A stretch of 64,000 nucleotides of DNA from Brevundimonas sp. A19_0. Its GTDB lineage: Bacteria > Pseudomonadota > Alphaproteobacteria > Caulobacterales > Caulobacteraceae. This document shows positions 45,688 through 55,422 of this stretch, in pieces; position 1 is the stretch's first letter; each line of letters starts with the position of its first letter. The notes under the pieces were generated by a model that saw only the letters and a list, made by a program, of their open reading frames with translations, had not been told where the DNA came from and made no database searches. Made by a program: the position numbers and the translations under genes. The DNA is taken from positions 390,684-454,683 of the forward strand of contig NZ_JAGHQP010000001.1 in NCBI RefSeq assembly GCF_017744255.1, in the 5' to 3' direction.

Positions 45688-46209
45688 ATGCGAACCCTGC
45701 TGTTTTCCGGACTGACCACCGTCGGCCTGATGGCTATGGCGGCACCCGCCTCGGCCCAGTCGATGAATGTGCCGGCGATTGTCGAGGATGTTCTGGGTCA
45801 GATCTGCGTGCCCTATGCCCGCACCGGAGATGTCGCGGCCGCCATCCGGGCGGCGGAGGAGCTGCGCTATGAGATCATTGCCGACGAGAGTGGGATGGAC
45901 CTCGAGTCCGATCAGCCGTGGGCCTATGTGCGGCTGACGCGCCGTCATCATGGCACGGTGACGCTGGACCTCAGCTACGGGCGCGGCCTGTGTTCCGTCG
46001 GCGTCTATGAGGGCGGGGCGTCGAACATGGCCCCGGCCGCCGAACCCTTCGTTCAGGCTCTGGGGCTGCAGCCGCTGGTGCAATCCATCGAGGGACAGTC
46101 TACCACCGACATAGCCGTCTGGCGCAGCGGCTCCACCCAGCTGGTCATCAGCCGCAGCCCGCGCTTCTCGCCCGGATCAGAGATGGTGCTGAGCTTCGAG
46201 CTACCCTGA
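45688..46209 (+). CDS. Exported protein of unknown function
   Basis: A 173-residue protein with a signal peptide (LLFSGLTTVGLMAMAAPASA, cut near residue 23). The mature part is alternating helix and strand; Cys41 and Cys113 may form a disulfide. I recognise no domain. GGAGAGACGCCC precedes the ATG. Its stop lies within the end of the convergent sirtuin gene (9-base overlap). Confidence 0.6.
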   Translation: MRTLLFSGLTTVGLMAMAAPASAQSMNVPAIVEDVLGQICVPYARTGDVAAAIRAAEELRYEIIADESGMDLESDQPWAYVRLTRRHHGTVTLDLSYGRGLCSVGVYEGGASNMAPAAEPFVQALGLQPLVQSIEGQSTTDIAVWRSGSTQLVISRSPRFSPGSEMVLSFELP

Positions 46210-46917
46210 CAGCGATCTGACGAACTCCGGCACCACCCGGGTTGCGGGGCCGAAATGCGTCTCGTCGAAGAGGTCGGAAATCAGCGACGGCTCGAGGTTC
46301 AGCTCGACCGTGCGGGCGCCCGCGTGGCGGGCGATCTCGACGAAACCGGCCGCCGGATACACGGCGCCCGAGGTGCCGATGGCGACGAACAGGTCGCAGG
46401 CCTGCAAGGCGTCGTGGATGACCTCCATCTCCAGCGGTATCTCGCCAAACCAGACGATGTGCGGGCGCAGGCGACCTTCGGGGTGATGGGGCGAGGCGCT
46501 GTCGACCGTCAGATCGCCGGGACAGTCACTGATCCGCCCCGTGCGGGTGCAGGCGGCCTTCAGCAGTTCGCCATGCATGGGGATCAGGCGAAAGCCGGAC
46601 GCGGGCTCCACCTCCGCATGGGCGCGGGCGTGCAGATCGTCGACATTCTGGGTGACGAGTGTCAGCGCCCCCGGCCAGCGCGCGGCGAGCTCCGCCAGCG
46701 CCCGGTGCGCGGCATTGGGCTGGACCTCGGTCAGCTGACGTCGGCGGGCATTGTAGAATTCGTGGACCGTCGCCGGATCGCGGTGAAAGGCCTCGGGCGT
46801 GGCGACATCCTCGATCCGATGGCCCATCCACAGCCCGTCCGAGGCGCGAAAGGTCGGCACGCCGGACTCCGCCGAAATGCCCGCGCCGGTCAGGATGACG
46901 ATGTTGCGGTGGGTCAC
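46201..46917 (-). CDS. cobB: NAD-dependent protein deacylase (sirtuin)
   Basis: The 238-residue sirtuin removes acetyl or succinyl groups from lysines using NAD. GAGISAESGVPTFR (11-24), TQNVDDLHARA near 89 and the catalytic His in MHGELL near 114 are intact. Of the four zinc cysteines only two remain (AACTRTGRISDC); the second pair before RPHIVWFGE is replaced by SPHHPEG. The start is GTG at 46917, overlapping the stop of the membrane-protein gene upstream (GTGA). Confidence 0.9.
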   Translation of the reverse strand: MTHRNIVILTGAGISAESGVPTFRASDGLWMGHRIEDVATPEAFHRDPATVHEFYNARRRQLTEVQPNAAHRALAELAARWPGALTLVTQNVDDLHARAHAEVEPASGFRLIPMHGELLKAACTRTGRISDCPGDLTVDSASPHHPEGRLRPHIVWFGEIPLEMEVIHDALQACDLFVAIGTSGAVYPAAGFVEIARHAGARTVELNLEPSLISDLFDETHFGPATRVVPEFVRSLSG

Positions 46918-47249
46918 GTTTGAGCCGGCCGCTTTCGCCGGTTGGCGCGAAGGGTGCTTTCTGAACGTCTGTATTCCGGTGCCAGGCTGTACTTGTCCTT
47001 ACGATCAAACTGCCGGTCGCCATAAACCGCCATCGCTCGAAGCAGTCGGATCCCCCGCCATGTCACAAAGGCGAACCAGACTGCCGCCAGCCCCAACAGG
47101 GCCGTCGTGACGGGAGTGTGAGGTACGAGAAGTGCCAGCAGACACAGAAGAAGCGTCGGGAGAATGGCCGGAGGCCTTGGCCCATGGTCAATCCAGCTAC
47201 GGTCAACCCACCGTCGCACCAGAAGATAGGATTTTCGCGACCGGCCCAC
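46914..47249 (-). CDS. Small membrane protein coupled to the sirtuin gene
   Basis: A 111-residue protein with two predicted membrane helices (LPTLLLCLLALLV and TTALLGLAAVWFAFVTW) flanked by basic, polar ends (RKSYLLVRRW, RANRRKRPAQT). No family is recognised. Its TGA overlaps the sirtuin GTG, so the two are probably translationally coupled and may act together. Confidence 0.6.
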   Translation of the reverse strand: MGRSRKSYLLVRRWVDRSWIDHGPRPPAILPTLLLCLLALLVPHTPVTTALLGLAAVWFAFVTWRGIRLLRAMAVYGDRQFDRKDKYSLAPEYRRSESTLRANRRKRPAQT

Positions 47250-47338
47250 GCCTCATCTCCTGCCTCCTGCGGAAATGTGTCAAGCCTTGATCCGCTCTGC
47301 CTGGAATGCCAATCCGGTCGAGGACGAAGGAGCCCCCC

Positions 47339-48445
<1,107 letters not shown>

Positions 48446-48454
48446 ACCCCGCGC

Positions 48455-49828
48455 TTACCGCCCTTCGGGGCGGCCGCCCTCGGCCCAGGTCGGGACGAAA
48501 TCGCCTTCGGCCAGCGCCGTCAGCGGCACGACCAGTGACTGGATCGCCTGGGTCATATAGTCGAAATTGATGTTGTCGATCGTGTCTTCGGGCGTGTGAT
48601 AGGTCGGGATGGTCGCCCAGCCGGAGATGGTGTGGGCGACCACGCCGCGCAGGGCGAGCGCATAGTTGTCCGACCGCTGGAAGAAGTTCTGCTCGGGATA
48701 GGGGTCGGGTCCGATCAGGGCGCCGCGGGCCTTGAGCTCCGGGCCGAAGTTCGAGCGCTCGAAGCCCGTCATCATCATCACGCCGGGCGGCAGCTGCGGG
48801 TCCTGATCGGCGATCATCTCGATCTCGAGATTGGCCTTGATGGTGTCCAGCGCGACCGGCGGATGGTCGACGAAGTAGCGCGAGCCCAGCAGGCCCGCCT
48901 CTTCCGAGCCATAGGCCACGAACATCACATTCATGCGGTGCGGGCCGGTGCCCGACAGGGCGCGCGCCAGCTCGATGACCGCGACCGTGCCCGAGGCATC
49001 ATCGTTGGCGCCATACATGACGACGCCGTCCGAGCGGACCCCGATATGGTCGAGGTGCGCCGACACCATGATCGTGCCGGCCTCGGGATTGGTGCCGGGT
49101 AGCCAGCCGATGGCATTGGTGGTCACGCCTTCCACCACGTCCGATGCGCCGGGGTCGAAGGCCGCTGCCTTACTGCCTGCACCCGCAGCCAGCCGGTCCC
49201 AGGCCTCGGGCGAGACGACCAGCACAACCGGCCCCGACCGGGGCGTATCACCCGCCAGCCGGATCACCGGATCGCGCGAACCACCGCTCGCCGTGGCCTG
49301 GGCCAAAACCTCGGTACGGCGCATCACCACGACCTTCGCGCCCGACCGCATGGCCGCGCCGAACACCGCCCGCACGCCCGGCCCCTCGGGCGGGGCGATC
49401 ATCAGCACCTCGGCCGAAGTCGGCAGGGCAGCGGCATCCGTGGCGACCGTCACCGTGCCCCCGGCCGCGCCCAGCCCTCCGGTCAGGATGGCGAAATCCT
49501 CGCCCTGGGTGAGCGTCATGTCTCCCACCGTCAGCCGGGCCTCGCCCGACGGTGTGGTGATCACCACCGGCACCTGTTGCAGATAGCCGTCCATGCCGGG
49601 CACCGGCGTCAGGCCCGCCAGACGGAACTGGCTGGCGACATAGGCGGCGGCGATCGCCTCGTCCCGGGTGGCGCTGCCGCGCCCCTGAAGCTCAGGCCCG
49701 GCGAGGAAATTCATGTGGGCTTCGACGGCATTGCGCTCGACGCGCACGGTGGCCTGGGCCAGAGCCGGCCCCGCAGACAGACACAGCAGGAGGGCAGCGG
49801 TAGCGGTGGCGGCGAGGCGCTTCATCAT
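48455..49828 (-). CDS. Exported M28 family metallopeptidase
   Basis: The 457-residue protein has a signal peptide (AALLLCLSAGPALAQ) and a zinc aminopeptidase domain. The visible ligands are VSAHLDHIG with His/Asp near 260, GANDDASGT near 280, the catalytic Glu pair in YGSEEAGLLGS near 310, and a C-terminal AHTISGWATIPTYHTPED near 407. A PA-type insert (about 130-210) interrupts the N-terminal part, as in the family. It cleaves N-terminal residues from peptides in the periplasm or outside. ATG 49828 or the next ATG 49825 are both possible starts. Confidence 0.88.
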   Translation of the reverse strand: MMKRLAATATAALLLCLSAGPALAQATVRVERNAVEAHMNFLAGPELQGRGSATRDEAIAAAYVASQFRLAGLTPVPGMDGYLQQVPVVITTPSGEARLTVGDMTLTQGEDFAILTGGLGAAGGTVTVATDAAALPTSAEVLMIAPPEGPGVRAVFGAAMRSGAKVVVMRRTEVLAQATASGGSRDPVIRLAGDTPRSGPVVLVVSPEAWDRLAAGAGSKAAAFDPGASDVVEGVTTNAIGWLPGTNPEAGTIMVSAHLDHIGVRSDGVVMYGANDDASGTVAVIELARALSGTGPHRMNVMFVAYGSEEAGLLGSRYFVDHPPVALDTIKANLEIEMIADQDPQLPPGVMMMTGFERSNFGPELKARGALIGPDPYPEQNFFQRSDNYALALRGVVAHTISGWATIPTYHTPEDTIDNINFDYMTQAIQSLVVPLTALAEGDFVPTWAEGGRPEGR

Positions 49829-49919
49829 GGATCGTCCCGAAGGCTGAGGAAGCGGCAAGCGTAGCCGCCCGGAAGATCAGCGTCGAGGCGCCATCGCAGA
49901 TCGCACCTTGCGCGTCTGC

Positions 49920-49942
49920 GTCCGTTCGCTAAAACAACGGAC
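49920..49942 (+). promoter_or_regulatory. Inverted repeat before the VOC gene
   Basis: GTCCGTT and AACGGAC are perfect 7-base arms around CGCTAAAAC, ending 22 bases before the VOC start. It could be an operator or a leader hairpin. Confidence 0.35.
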
Positions 49943-49964
49943 ATCGTTCATCGGGAGGGAAGCC

Positions 49965-50348
49965 ATGTTCACCCACATCACCGTCGGCGCCAATGACGTC
50001 GAGGCCTCGCGCCGCTTCTATGACGCCGTGTTGGGCGCATTGGGGCATGAGCCGGGACAGGGGCCGGACCCCAAGGGCCGCTTCTGGTGGCGGACGCGGA
50101 TGGGGGCCTTTGCCATTGGCACGCCGATCGACGGCGAGCCGGCCTGTCACGCCAACGGCGGCACCATCGGCTTTGCCGCCAAGTCGCCCGCGATGGTCCA
50201 GGCCTTCCACGACGCCGGCGTGGCCGCGGGCGGCAAGGCGATTGAGGATCCGCCCGGCGAGCGCAACGGTCCGTTCGGCACCCTGGTGCTGGCCTATCTG
50301 CGCGATCCGTCGGGCAACAAGGTCTGCGCGCTGCACCGGCCCGGGTAA
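49965..50348 (+). CDS. VOC family (glyoxalase/bleomycin-resistance fold) protein
   Basis: The 127-residue protein is a typical paired beta-alpha-beta-beta-beta module: THITVGANDVEASRRFYDAVLGALG at the start and YLRDPSGNKVCALHRPG at the end, with candidate metal ligands His3 and a late Glu/His position partly substituted. The substrate is not predictable. GGGAGGG precedes the ATG. Confidence 0.85.
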   Translation: MFTHITVGANDVEASRRFYDAVLGALGHEPGQGPDPKGRFWWRTRMGAFAIGTPIDGEPACHANGGTIGFAAKSPAMVQAFHDAGVAAGGKAIEDPPGERNGPFGTLVLAYLRDPSGNKVCALHRPG

Positions 50349-50431
50349 CGCCGCAAGGTCAGAAAAGCGTTCCCATTCCGGGACAGGCCGTTAAGGTGCC
50401 CCCTTTCATCGGCATCCCGGGGGAATGGGGA

Positions 50432-51895
50432 ATGAGCGACGCAGCAACGCCCGCAGGCGTGCAGGCCTTCTACGACCAGGTCACCAACGTCAGTGACTTC
50501 ATCTGGGGCGGGACCTGGAACGGGGCGGAGGTTCTGCCCTTCCCGCCCATGGTGATCGTGCTGCTGGGCGTCGGCGCCTGGATCATGATCGGTCTGCGCT
50601 TCTATCCGATCCTGAAGCTGGGCGAGGCGTTTGCCGGACTGTTTAAAAAGGACGCGTCGGGCAAGGGCGAGATCTCGCCGTTCGCGGCCCTGTCTACTGC
50701 CCTGTCGGGACAGGTGGGCACGGGCAACCTCGCGGGCGTGGCGACCGCCATTACCCTCGGCGGACCGGGGGCCCTGTTCTGGATGTGGGTGACGGCCCTG
50801 TTCGGCATGGCGCTGGCCTTCGCCGAGGGCTCACTCGCCATCCGCTTCCGTGACGTGGGGCCGGACGGCACCTATCGCGGCGGCCCGATGAGCTACATCC
50901 GCAAGGGTCTGGGCAAGAAGTGGGGCTGGCTGGCCATCCTGTTCTGCCTCGGCACCCTGTTCTCGGCCGTGGCCACGGGCAACATGATCCAGGCGAACTC
51001 GATCGCCGACTCGATCGTGGCGCTGGCGCCCATGCCGGAATGGGGCGCGGGCCTGATCGTGGCCGGCGCCGTCTTCGTCGTCATAATCGGTGGCATCAAG
51101 TCGATCGGCAGCGTGGCCGAGAAGGTCGTGCCGGTCATGGCCATCGCCTATCTGATCCTGGCGCTGCTGGCGCTGATCCTGAACTTCCAAGACCTGCCGG
51201 CCACCTTCGGCATGATCTTCGGCAGCGCCTTCCAGCCCAGCGCCGCGACCGGCGGCTTCGCCGGGGCAGCGGTGATGATGGCGATCCGCGCCGGTGTGGC
51301 CCGCGGCCTGTTCTCGAACGAGGCCGGTCAGGGCTCGACCCCCATGGCCCACGCCGTGGCCCAGACCGACGACCCCGCCCGTCAGGGCCGGTTCGCCATG
51401 ATGGGCACCTTCATCGACACCATGGTGATCTGCACCATGACGGGCCTTGTGATGCTGACGGTGCAGGGGGCCTTCCCCGCCGGCGCCGGTACGGTCGAGC
51501 ACGTCTGGAATTCGGACCTGCGCGGCTTCGAGATGACGCTGGCGGCCTATTCCGCCGTCTTCCCGCAGATGCTGTTCGGCCAGACCACGCTTGGCGGGCT
51601 GGTCGTGTCGGTGGCGCTGATCCTGTTCGTGTTCACCACCCTGCTGACCTGGAGCTACTATGGGGAGCGGGCCGCGACCCATCTGTTCGGTCAGGGCGTC
51701 GCCATTCCCTGGCGCCTGCTGTGGGTGGTCATGATCTTCGTCGGATCGTTCCAGCACATCGAGTTCGTGTGGCGCATGGGCGACATCTCGAACGCCGCCA
51801 TGGCCCTGCCGAACCTGATCGCGCTCGCGGCGCTGTCGGGTGTGGTCTTCGCCCTGGCTCGCGGGAACAAGACCGCCGGCAAGGATCACGACTGA
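50432..51895 (+). CDS. Sodium:alanine/glycine symporter (AGCS family)
   Basis: The 487-residue inner-membrane protein has about 11 hydrophobic segments and the AGCS signatures ALSGQVGTGNLAGVATAITLG (near 92), FWMWVTALFGM, and RGLFSNEAGQGSTPMAHA (near 300). It imports small neutral amino acids such as alanine or glycine with Na+. ATG 50432 was chosen after GGGAATGGGGA. The next gene starts 20 bases later with its own AAGGAG. Confidence 0.92.
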   Translation: MSDAATPAGVQAFYDQVTNVSDFIWGGTWNGAEVLPFPPMVIVLLGVGAWIMIGLRFYPILKLGEAFAGLFKKDASGKGEISPFAALSTALSGQVGTGNLAGVATAITLGGPGALFWMWVTALFGMALAFAEGSLAIRFRDVGPDGTYRGGPMSYIRKGLGKKWGWLAILFCLGTLFSAVATGNMIQANSIADSIVALAPMPEWGAGLIVAGAVFVVIIGGIKSIGSVAEKVVPVMAIAYLILALLALILNFQDLPATFGMIFGSAFQPSAATGGFAGAAVMMAIRAGVARGLFSNEAGQGSTPMAHAVAQTDDPARQGRFAMMGTFIDTMVICTMTGLVMLTVQGAFPAGAGTVEHVWNSDLRGFEMTLAAYSAVFPQMLFGQTTLGGLVVSVALILFVFTTLLTWSYYGERAATHLFGQGVAIPWRLLWVVMIFVGSFQHIEFVWRMGDISNAAMALPNLIALAALSGVVFALARGNKTAGKDHD

Positions 51896-51914
51896 GACTG
51901 AAGGAGACGCCGCC

Positions 51915-52760
51915 GTGGATATCGTCAAGACACACCGCGTCCACGGCGGCACCCTGTCCTATGCGCGGCACGACAGTGCGGCGACCGGCACGGCCATGGC
52001 CTTTTCGGTCTTCGTGCCCCCGGGCGACGGCCCCTTCCCCGTGGCCATCTGGCTGTCCGGCCTGACCTGCACCGAGGACAATTTCACCACCAAGGCCGGC
52101 GCCTATGAGGCCGCCGCCCGGCTGGGCCTGATCGTGGTGGCGCCCGACACCAGCCCGCGCGGCGAGGGTGTCGCCGACGACGAGGCCTATGACCTGGGGC
52201 AGGGTGCGGGCTTCTATGTCGATGCGACCGAGGCGCCCTGGTCGCCGCATTTCTGCATGGAGACCTATGTCGTCCGCGATCTGGTCGAGATGATCGACGC
52301 GGAGCTTCCGACCAACGGGCGCCGGGCCATCTTCGGCCACTCCATGGGCGGGCACGGGGCGCTGACGCTGGCGTTGAACCACCCGCACCTGTTCACCTCG
52401 GTCTCGGCCTTCGCCCCGATCGCCTCGCCGACCCGCTGCCCCTGGGGCGAGAAGGCGCTGGGCGCCTATCTGGGGTCCAATCCCGACCGCTGGGCCCGGC
52501 ACGATGCCGCCCTGCTGATCGAGGCGGGCGCGGGCCACGGCCAGTACGACGACATCCTGATCGATCAGGGCGACGCCGATCCCTTCCTCGCCGATCAGCT
52601 GAAGCCTGAACTGCTGACCGCCGCAGCAGACCTGGCCGGGCAGAAGCTGACCCTGCGCCTGCAGCCGGGCTATGATCACTCCTACTTCTTCATGGCGAGC
52701 TTCATCGACGATCATCTCGCCTTCCATGCGAAGCGGCTCCATGCGTCGGTCGAGAGCTAG
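51915..52760 (+). CDS. frmB: S-formylglutathione hydrolase
   Basis: The enzyme hydrolyses S-formylglutathione to formate and glutathione, the step after FrmA. The 281-residue esterase-D family protein has the nucleophile Ser in GHSMGGHGALTLAL (near 146-159), WLSGLTCTEDNF near 52, the acid Asp region near DPFLADQL, and the His in GYDHSYFF near 257. GTG 51915 follows AAGGAG and gives the standard N-terminus. frmA lies 3.5 kb upstream on the same strand. Confidence 0.94.
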   Translation: MDIVKTHRVHGGTLSYARHDSAATGTAMAFSVFVPPGDGPFPVAIWLSGLTCTEDNFTTKAGAYEAAARLGLIVVAPDTSPRGEGVADDEAYDLGQGAGFYVDATEAPWSPHFCMETYVVRDLVEMIDAELPTNGRRAIFGHSMGGHGALTLALNHPHLFTSVSAFAPIASPTRCPWGEKALGAYLGSNPDRWARHDAALLIEAGAGHGQYDDILIDQGDADPFLADQLKPELLTAAADLAGQKLTLRLQPGYDHSYFFMASFIDDHLAFHAKRLHASVES

Positions 52761-52768
52761 GACGAACC

Positions 52769-53305
52769 ATGACCATCAGAGCAACCTCGATCGCTATTGC
52801 CGCCTTCGCAATTTTGGGTGCCGGTTGCTCCGGCGGTGAGGATGCTGCTGAAGCCCCCAAGTCTGAAGCCGTTGACACCCCGTTCAGCTCGGAGTTTCCT
52901 TATCTTAGCGATCTGACCTTAATGCCTGGTCGCGAAATCCCTCTCAATGTCGATGGCTCACTCCCGGAGGGGGTGGAAACACCGACAGCGATACAGGCCT
53001 CGACACTATCCGCCACGCTGAACAACCCTACGGATGAAGCCATCTCGTCGTGGTCTCTGGTGTGTATTTCAGGGCCATCAAGCAATCCCATGACCGAGAC
53101 CATGCCAACCGCACTGGAAATCCCCGCTCATGGGACTGGCACGTATACCGGGGAGAGGGTGGGGTCCTTGGAGCACCCCCTCCGGTGCGGTCTTCGTCGT
53201 CCTTTGACTGACGAAGAGAGGGGAAGGTGGATGCGTCGCGAAGAAGAGTTTGATCCGCCCGCCGGGTATATCGAGGCGCGGATATTGCCCGCGACCCGCG
53301 GATGA
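52769..53305 (+). CDS. Orphan lipoprotein with atypical base composition
   Basis: A 178-residue protein with lipobox ILGAGC (Cys20). The mature part is predicted beta-rich in the middle (TLSATLNNPTDEAISSW), with a charged C-terminus. I recognise no family. Codon choice differs from all neighbours (TTA, AGT, TCT, GGT and AAT codons are frequent; GC visibly lower), suggesting recent gain. It follows the hydrolase by 8 bases and has only a weak ribosome site. Confidence 0.65.
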   Translation: MTIRATSIAIAAFAILGAGCSGGEDAAEAPKSEAVDTPFSSEFPYLSDLTLMPGREIPLNVDGSLPEGVETPTAIQASTLSATLNNPTDEAISSWSLVCISGPSSNPMTETMPTALEIPAHGTGTYTGERVGSLEHPLRCGLRRPLTDEERGRWMRREEEFDPPAGYIEARILPATRG

Positions 53306-53316
53306 AGGCCTGATCC

Positions 53317-53541
53317 ATGAGAGAACCCGACCGTGAGGCCATGTTCGCCGAACTGTGCGTGAAGCTGGGCATCTGCCTGCACCCCAAGGGGCAGGCGCGG
53401 GTGATCGCCGCCCTGCCGAATGGCTATGATGCCGCCATGCGCGCCGTGTTCGCGGCCGAGGGCACCGACCCCGGTTCGATCCCCGGCGACCTGAAGCGGG
53501 CCGTGCGCGACTGTATCAAGGCGCACGCCCCCCTGCCCTGA
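53317..53541 (+). CDS. Small soluble protein, unknown
   Basis: A 74-residue protein, predicted helical: MFAELCVKLGICLHP, then VIAALPNGYDAAMRAVFAAEG and LKRAVRDCIKAHAP. Two Cys early and one late might matter, but no motif is recognised. Composition is normal for the genome, unlike the gene before it. The ATG is 11 bases after that gene's stop. Confidence 0.55.
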   Translation: MREPDREAMFAELCVKLGICLHPKGQARVIAALPNGYDAAMRAVFAAEGTDPGSIPGDLKRAVRDCIKAHAPLP

Positions 53542-53642
53542 TCCGGCATTTTCGGAACGAATTCGACCTCCGGTCCCTTGGGTTTGTGACGGCCTGACCT
53601 ATGTGTACGGCCAAGGTTCACCCCAGATCAGGAGCCCGAAAC

Positions 53643-54257
53643 ATGGCCTTTACCCTGCCCCCGCTTCCCTACGCCTATGACGCCCTGGAACCGGCCATCG
53701 ACAAGGAGACGATGACCTTCCACCACGACAAGCACCACCAGGCCTATGTCGACAAGCTGAACGAGGCCGTGGACGGCGACGACAGCCTGAAAGGCAAGTC
53801 GCTGGAAGATATGTTCAAGACCATGTCGAAACTGCCCAAGGCCGTCCGCAACAACGGCGGCGGCCACTGGAACCACAGCCTGTTCTGGAAGCTGCTGGCC
53901 CCGCAGGATCAGGTCGGCGAGCCCTCGGCCGCGCTCAAGGCTGCGATCGACAGCGACCTCGGCGGCATGGACAAGTTCAAGGAGGCGTTCAACGCCGCCG
54001 GCGCCGGCCAGTTCGGCTCGGGCTGGGCCTGGCTGATCGTCCAGAACGGCAAGCTGAAGGTCACCTCGACCCCGAACCAGGACAATCCGCTGATGGACGT
54101 CGCCGACGAACAGGGCACCGTGGTGCTGGGCGCCGACGTCTGGGAGCACGCCTATTATCTGAAATACCAGAACCGCCGGGCCGACTATCTGAAGGCCTTC
54201 TGGTCGGTGGTAAACTGGAACGAGGTCAACGACCTCTACGCCAAGGCCGTTTCCTAG
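53643..54257 (+). CDS. sod: Superoxide dismutase (Fe/Mn family)
   Basis: The 204-residue enzyme dismutates superoxide to oxygen and peroxide. Metal ligands are His26-region HHDKHHQ, His in [14 protein letters not shown] near 72-77, Asp/His in [13 protein letters not shown] near 162-167. The residue pattern NNGGGH together with Asn-Gln-Asp downstream (TPNQDNPL) is closer to the Mn type than to the Fe type, which carries its Gln near position 69. Metal use may be cambialistic. A perfect 12-base hairpin with T-run follows. Confidence 0.94.
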   Translation: MAFTLPPLPYAYDALEPAIDKETMTFHHDKHHQAYVDKLNEAVDGDDSLKGKSLEDMFKTMSKLPKAVRNNGGGHWNHSLFWKLLAPQDQVGEPSAALKAAIDSDLGGMDKFKEAFNAAGAGQFGSGWAWLIVQNGKLKVTSTPNQDNPLMDVADEQGTVVLGADVWEHAYYLKYQNRRADYLKAFWSVVNWNEVNDLYAKAVS

Positions 54258-54270
54258 GCCGCAGCTATCA

Positions 54271-54303
54271 GCGCCCGCCGGATCGTCCGGCGGGCGCTTT
54301 TCC
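54271..54303 (+). terminator. Intrinsic terminator of the sod gene
   Basis: GCGCCCGCCGGA (54271-54282) and TCCGGCGGGCGC (54286-54297) are perfect 12-base arms around TCG, followed by TTTTCCT. It is 13 bases after the stop codon. Confidence 0.85.
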
Positions 54304-54319
54304 TATGGGGGCATGCACA

Positions 54320-55261
54320 ATGCGACTGACCACTTCTGCCGCTGTGGCGGCGATCCTGATGAGCGCGGGCCTGGGGCTCGCGGCCTGCAATTCCGGGACG
54401 GAGCCTGCGGACCGACCGGCCGCCGACAGCCGGGTCGAAAGCGCCGACGTCCACCCGTTCATGATCGGCACACTGGAGGCCTGGGCGCTGCGTGACGGTG
54501 GACTGGAAGTGCCGAACGACGGCTCGGTCCTCGCCATGGGTGAGCCCAAGGCCGACGTCGACACCCTGTTGACCTCTGCCGGCGTGCCGACCGATCCGCT
54601 CAGCCTGAGCATCCAGCCCATGCTGGTGAAGACCGGGGACCGGGTCGTGTTGTTCGACGCGGGCGCCGGATCGGCCTTCGGTCCCGCCGGCGGCAAGCTG
54701 ACGGCAAGCCTGGCAACCGCGGGCGTGTCGCCGGAACAGATCACCGACATCCTCATCAGCCATGGCCACGGCGACCACGTGGGCGGCCTGGTCAAGGCGG
54801 ACGGCACCCTTGCCTATCCGAATGCCACCATCCGCATGACGGCCGAGGAATGGGCTGCCCTGCAGGCCAATGGCGAGATGGCGGGTCTGGTAGCGGCCAT
54901 CACGCCGAAGGTCGAGACCTTCGCCGACGGTGCCGAGGTGCTGCCCGGCGTCACGGCCGTGCCGGTCGACGGCCATACGCCGGGCCATACGGCCTATGAG
55001 ATCGTCTCTGGGGACCAGAGCCTGCTCTACATCGGCGACACCGGCCACCATCAGGTGATCTCGGTCCAGCGGCCGGACTGGACCATCCAGTTCGATGGCG
55101 ATCCCGACACGGCCGAGGCGAGCCGCAAGGCCCTGTGGGAGCGGGCCGCCGATGAGGACCTGCGCCTCTATGCCGTTCACTTCCTCTGGCCGGGCTTGGG
55201 CCATGTGCGCCGGCAGGGCGAAACCTTCGTCTGGGCGCCGGAAACGGCCGCTCAGCCCTAG
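54320..55261 (+). CDS. MBL-fold metallohydrolase lipoprotein
   Basis: The 313-residue protein has lipobox GLAAC (Cys23) and the metallo-beta-lactamase zinc motif SHGHGDHVGG near residue 155, with further ligands in DGHTPGHTAY near 218 and GDTGHH near 245. This set matches quorum-quenching or beta-lactamase-like hydrolases in general; the substrate is not predictable. An upstream in-frame ATG (54305) is a second possible start. Confidence 0.86.
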   Translation: MRLTTSAAVAAILMSAGLGLAACNSGTEPADRPAADSRVESADVHPFMIGTLEAWALRDGGLEVPNDGSVLAMGEPKADVDTLLTSAGVPTDPLSLSIQPMLVKTGDRVVLFDAGAGSAFGPAGGKLTASLATAGVSPEQITDILISHGHGDHVGGLVKADGTLAYPNATIRMTAEEWAALQANGEMAGLVAAITPKVETFADGAEVLPGVTAVPVDGHTPGHTAYEIVSGDQSLLYIGDTGHHQVISVQRPDWTIQFDGDPDTAEASRKALWERAADEDLRLYAVHFLWPGLGHVRRQGETFVWAPETAAQP

Positions 55262-55299
55262 GCATCGGCATTGACTCCGGAGGGCTGGGCCGCCATAAG

Positions 55300-55336
55300 C
55301 CCCGCCTTCACGTCCCGTCGCAAGACCGGGGCGGGG
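55300..55336 (+). repeat. Weak hairpin in the rpsD leader
   Basis: CCCCGCC and GGCGGGG pair across 23 bases, followed by TTAATG. It may be a leaky terminator of the MBL gene or part of the rpsD leader (55262-55422), in which I see no other clear signal. Confidence 0.25.
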
Positions 55337-55422
55337 TTAATGACGGACGATGCGTGGACCGCCGTTGAGATCGCATTCCCAATATCGGGGATGCCGGGCC
55401 GCATCACGATAGAGAGTGACAC

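Noticed and set aside
48458..48473. CCGCCC-TTCG-GGGCGG hairpin between frmA and the M28 gene
   Set aside because: It lies inside the last codons of the M28 gene and has no T-run, so it is not counted as a terminator, though it may slow read-through.
53571..53600. Stress promoter before the sod gene (GGAAC at about 53554)
   Set aside because: GGAAC occurs, but no CGTT stands 16 or 17 bases downstream.
54305..54319. Earlier ATG for the MBL-fold lipoprotein
   Set aside because: It would only add five residues before a complete signal peptide; it is kept as an alternative in the feature entry.
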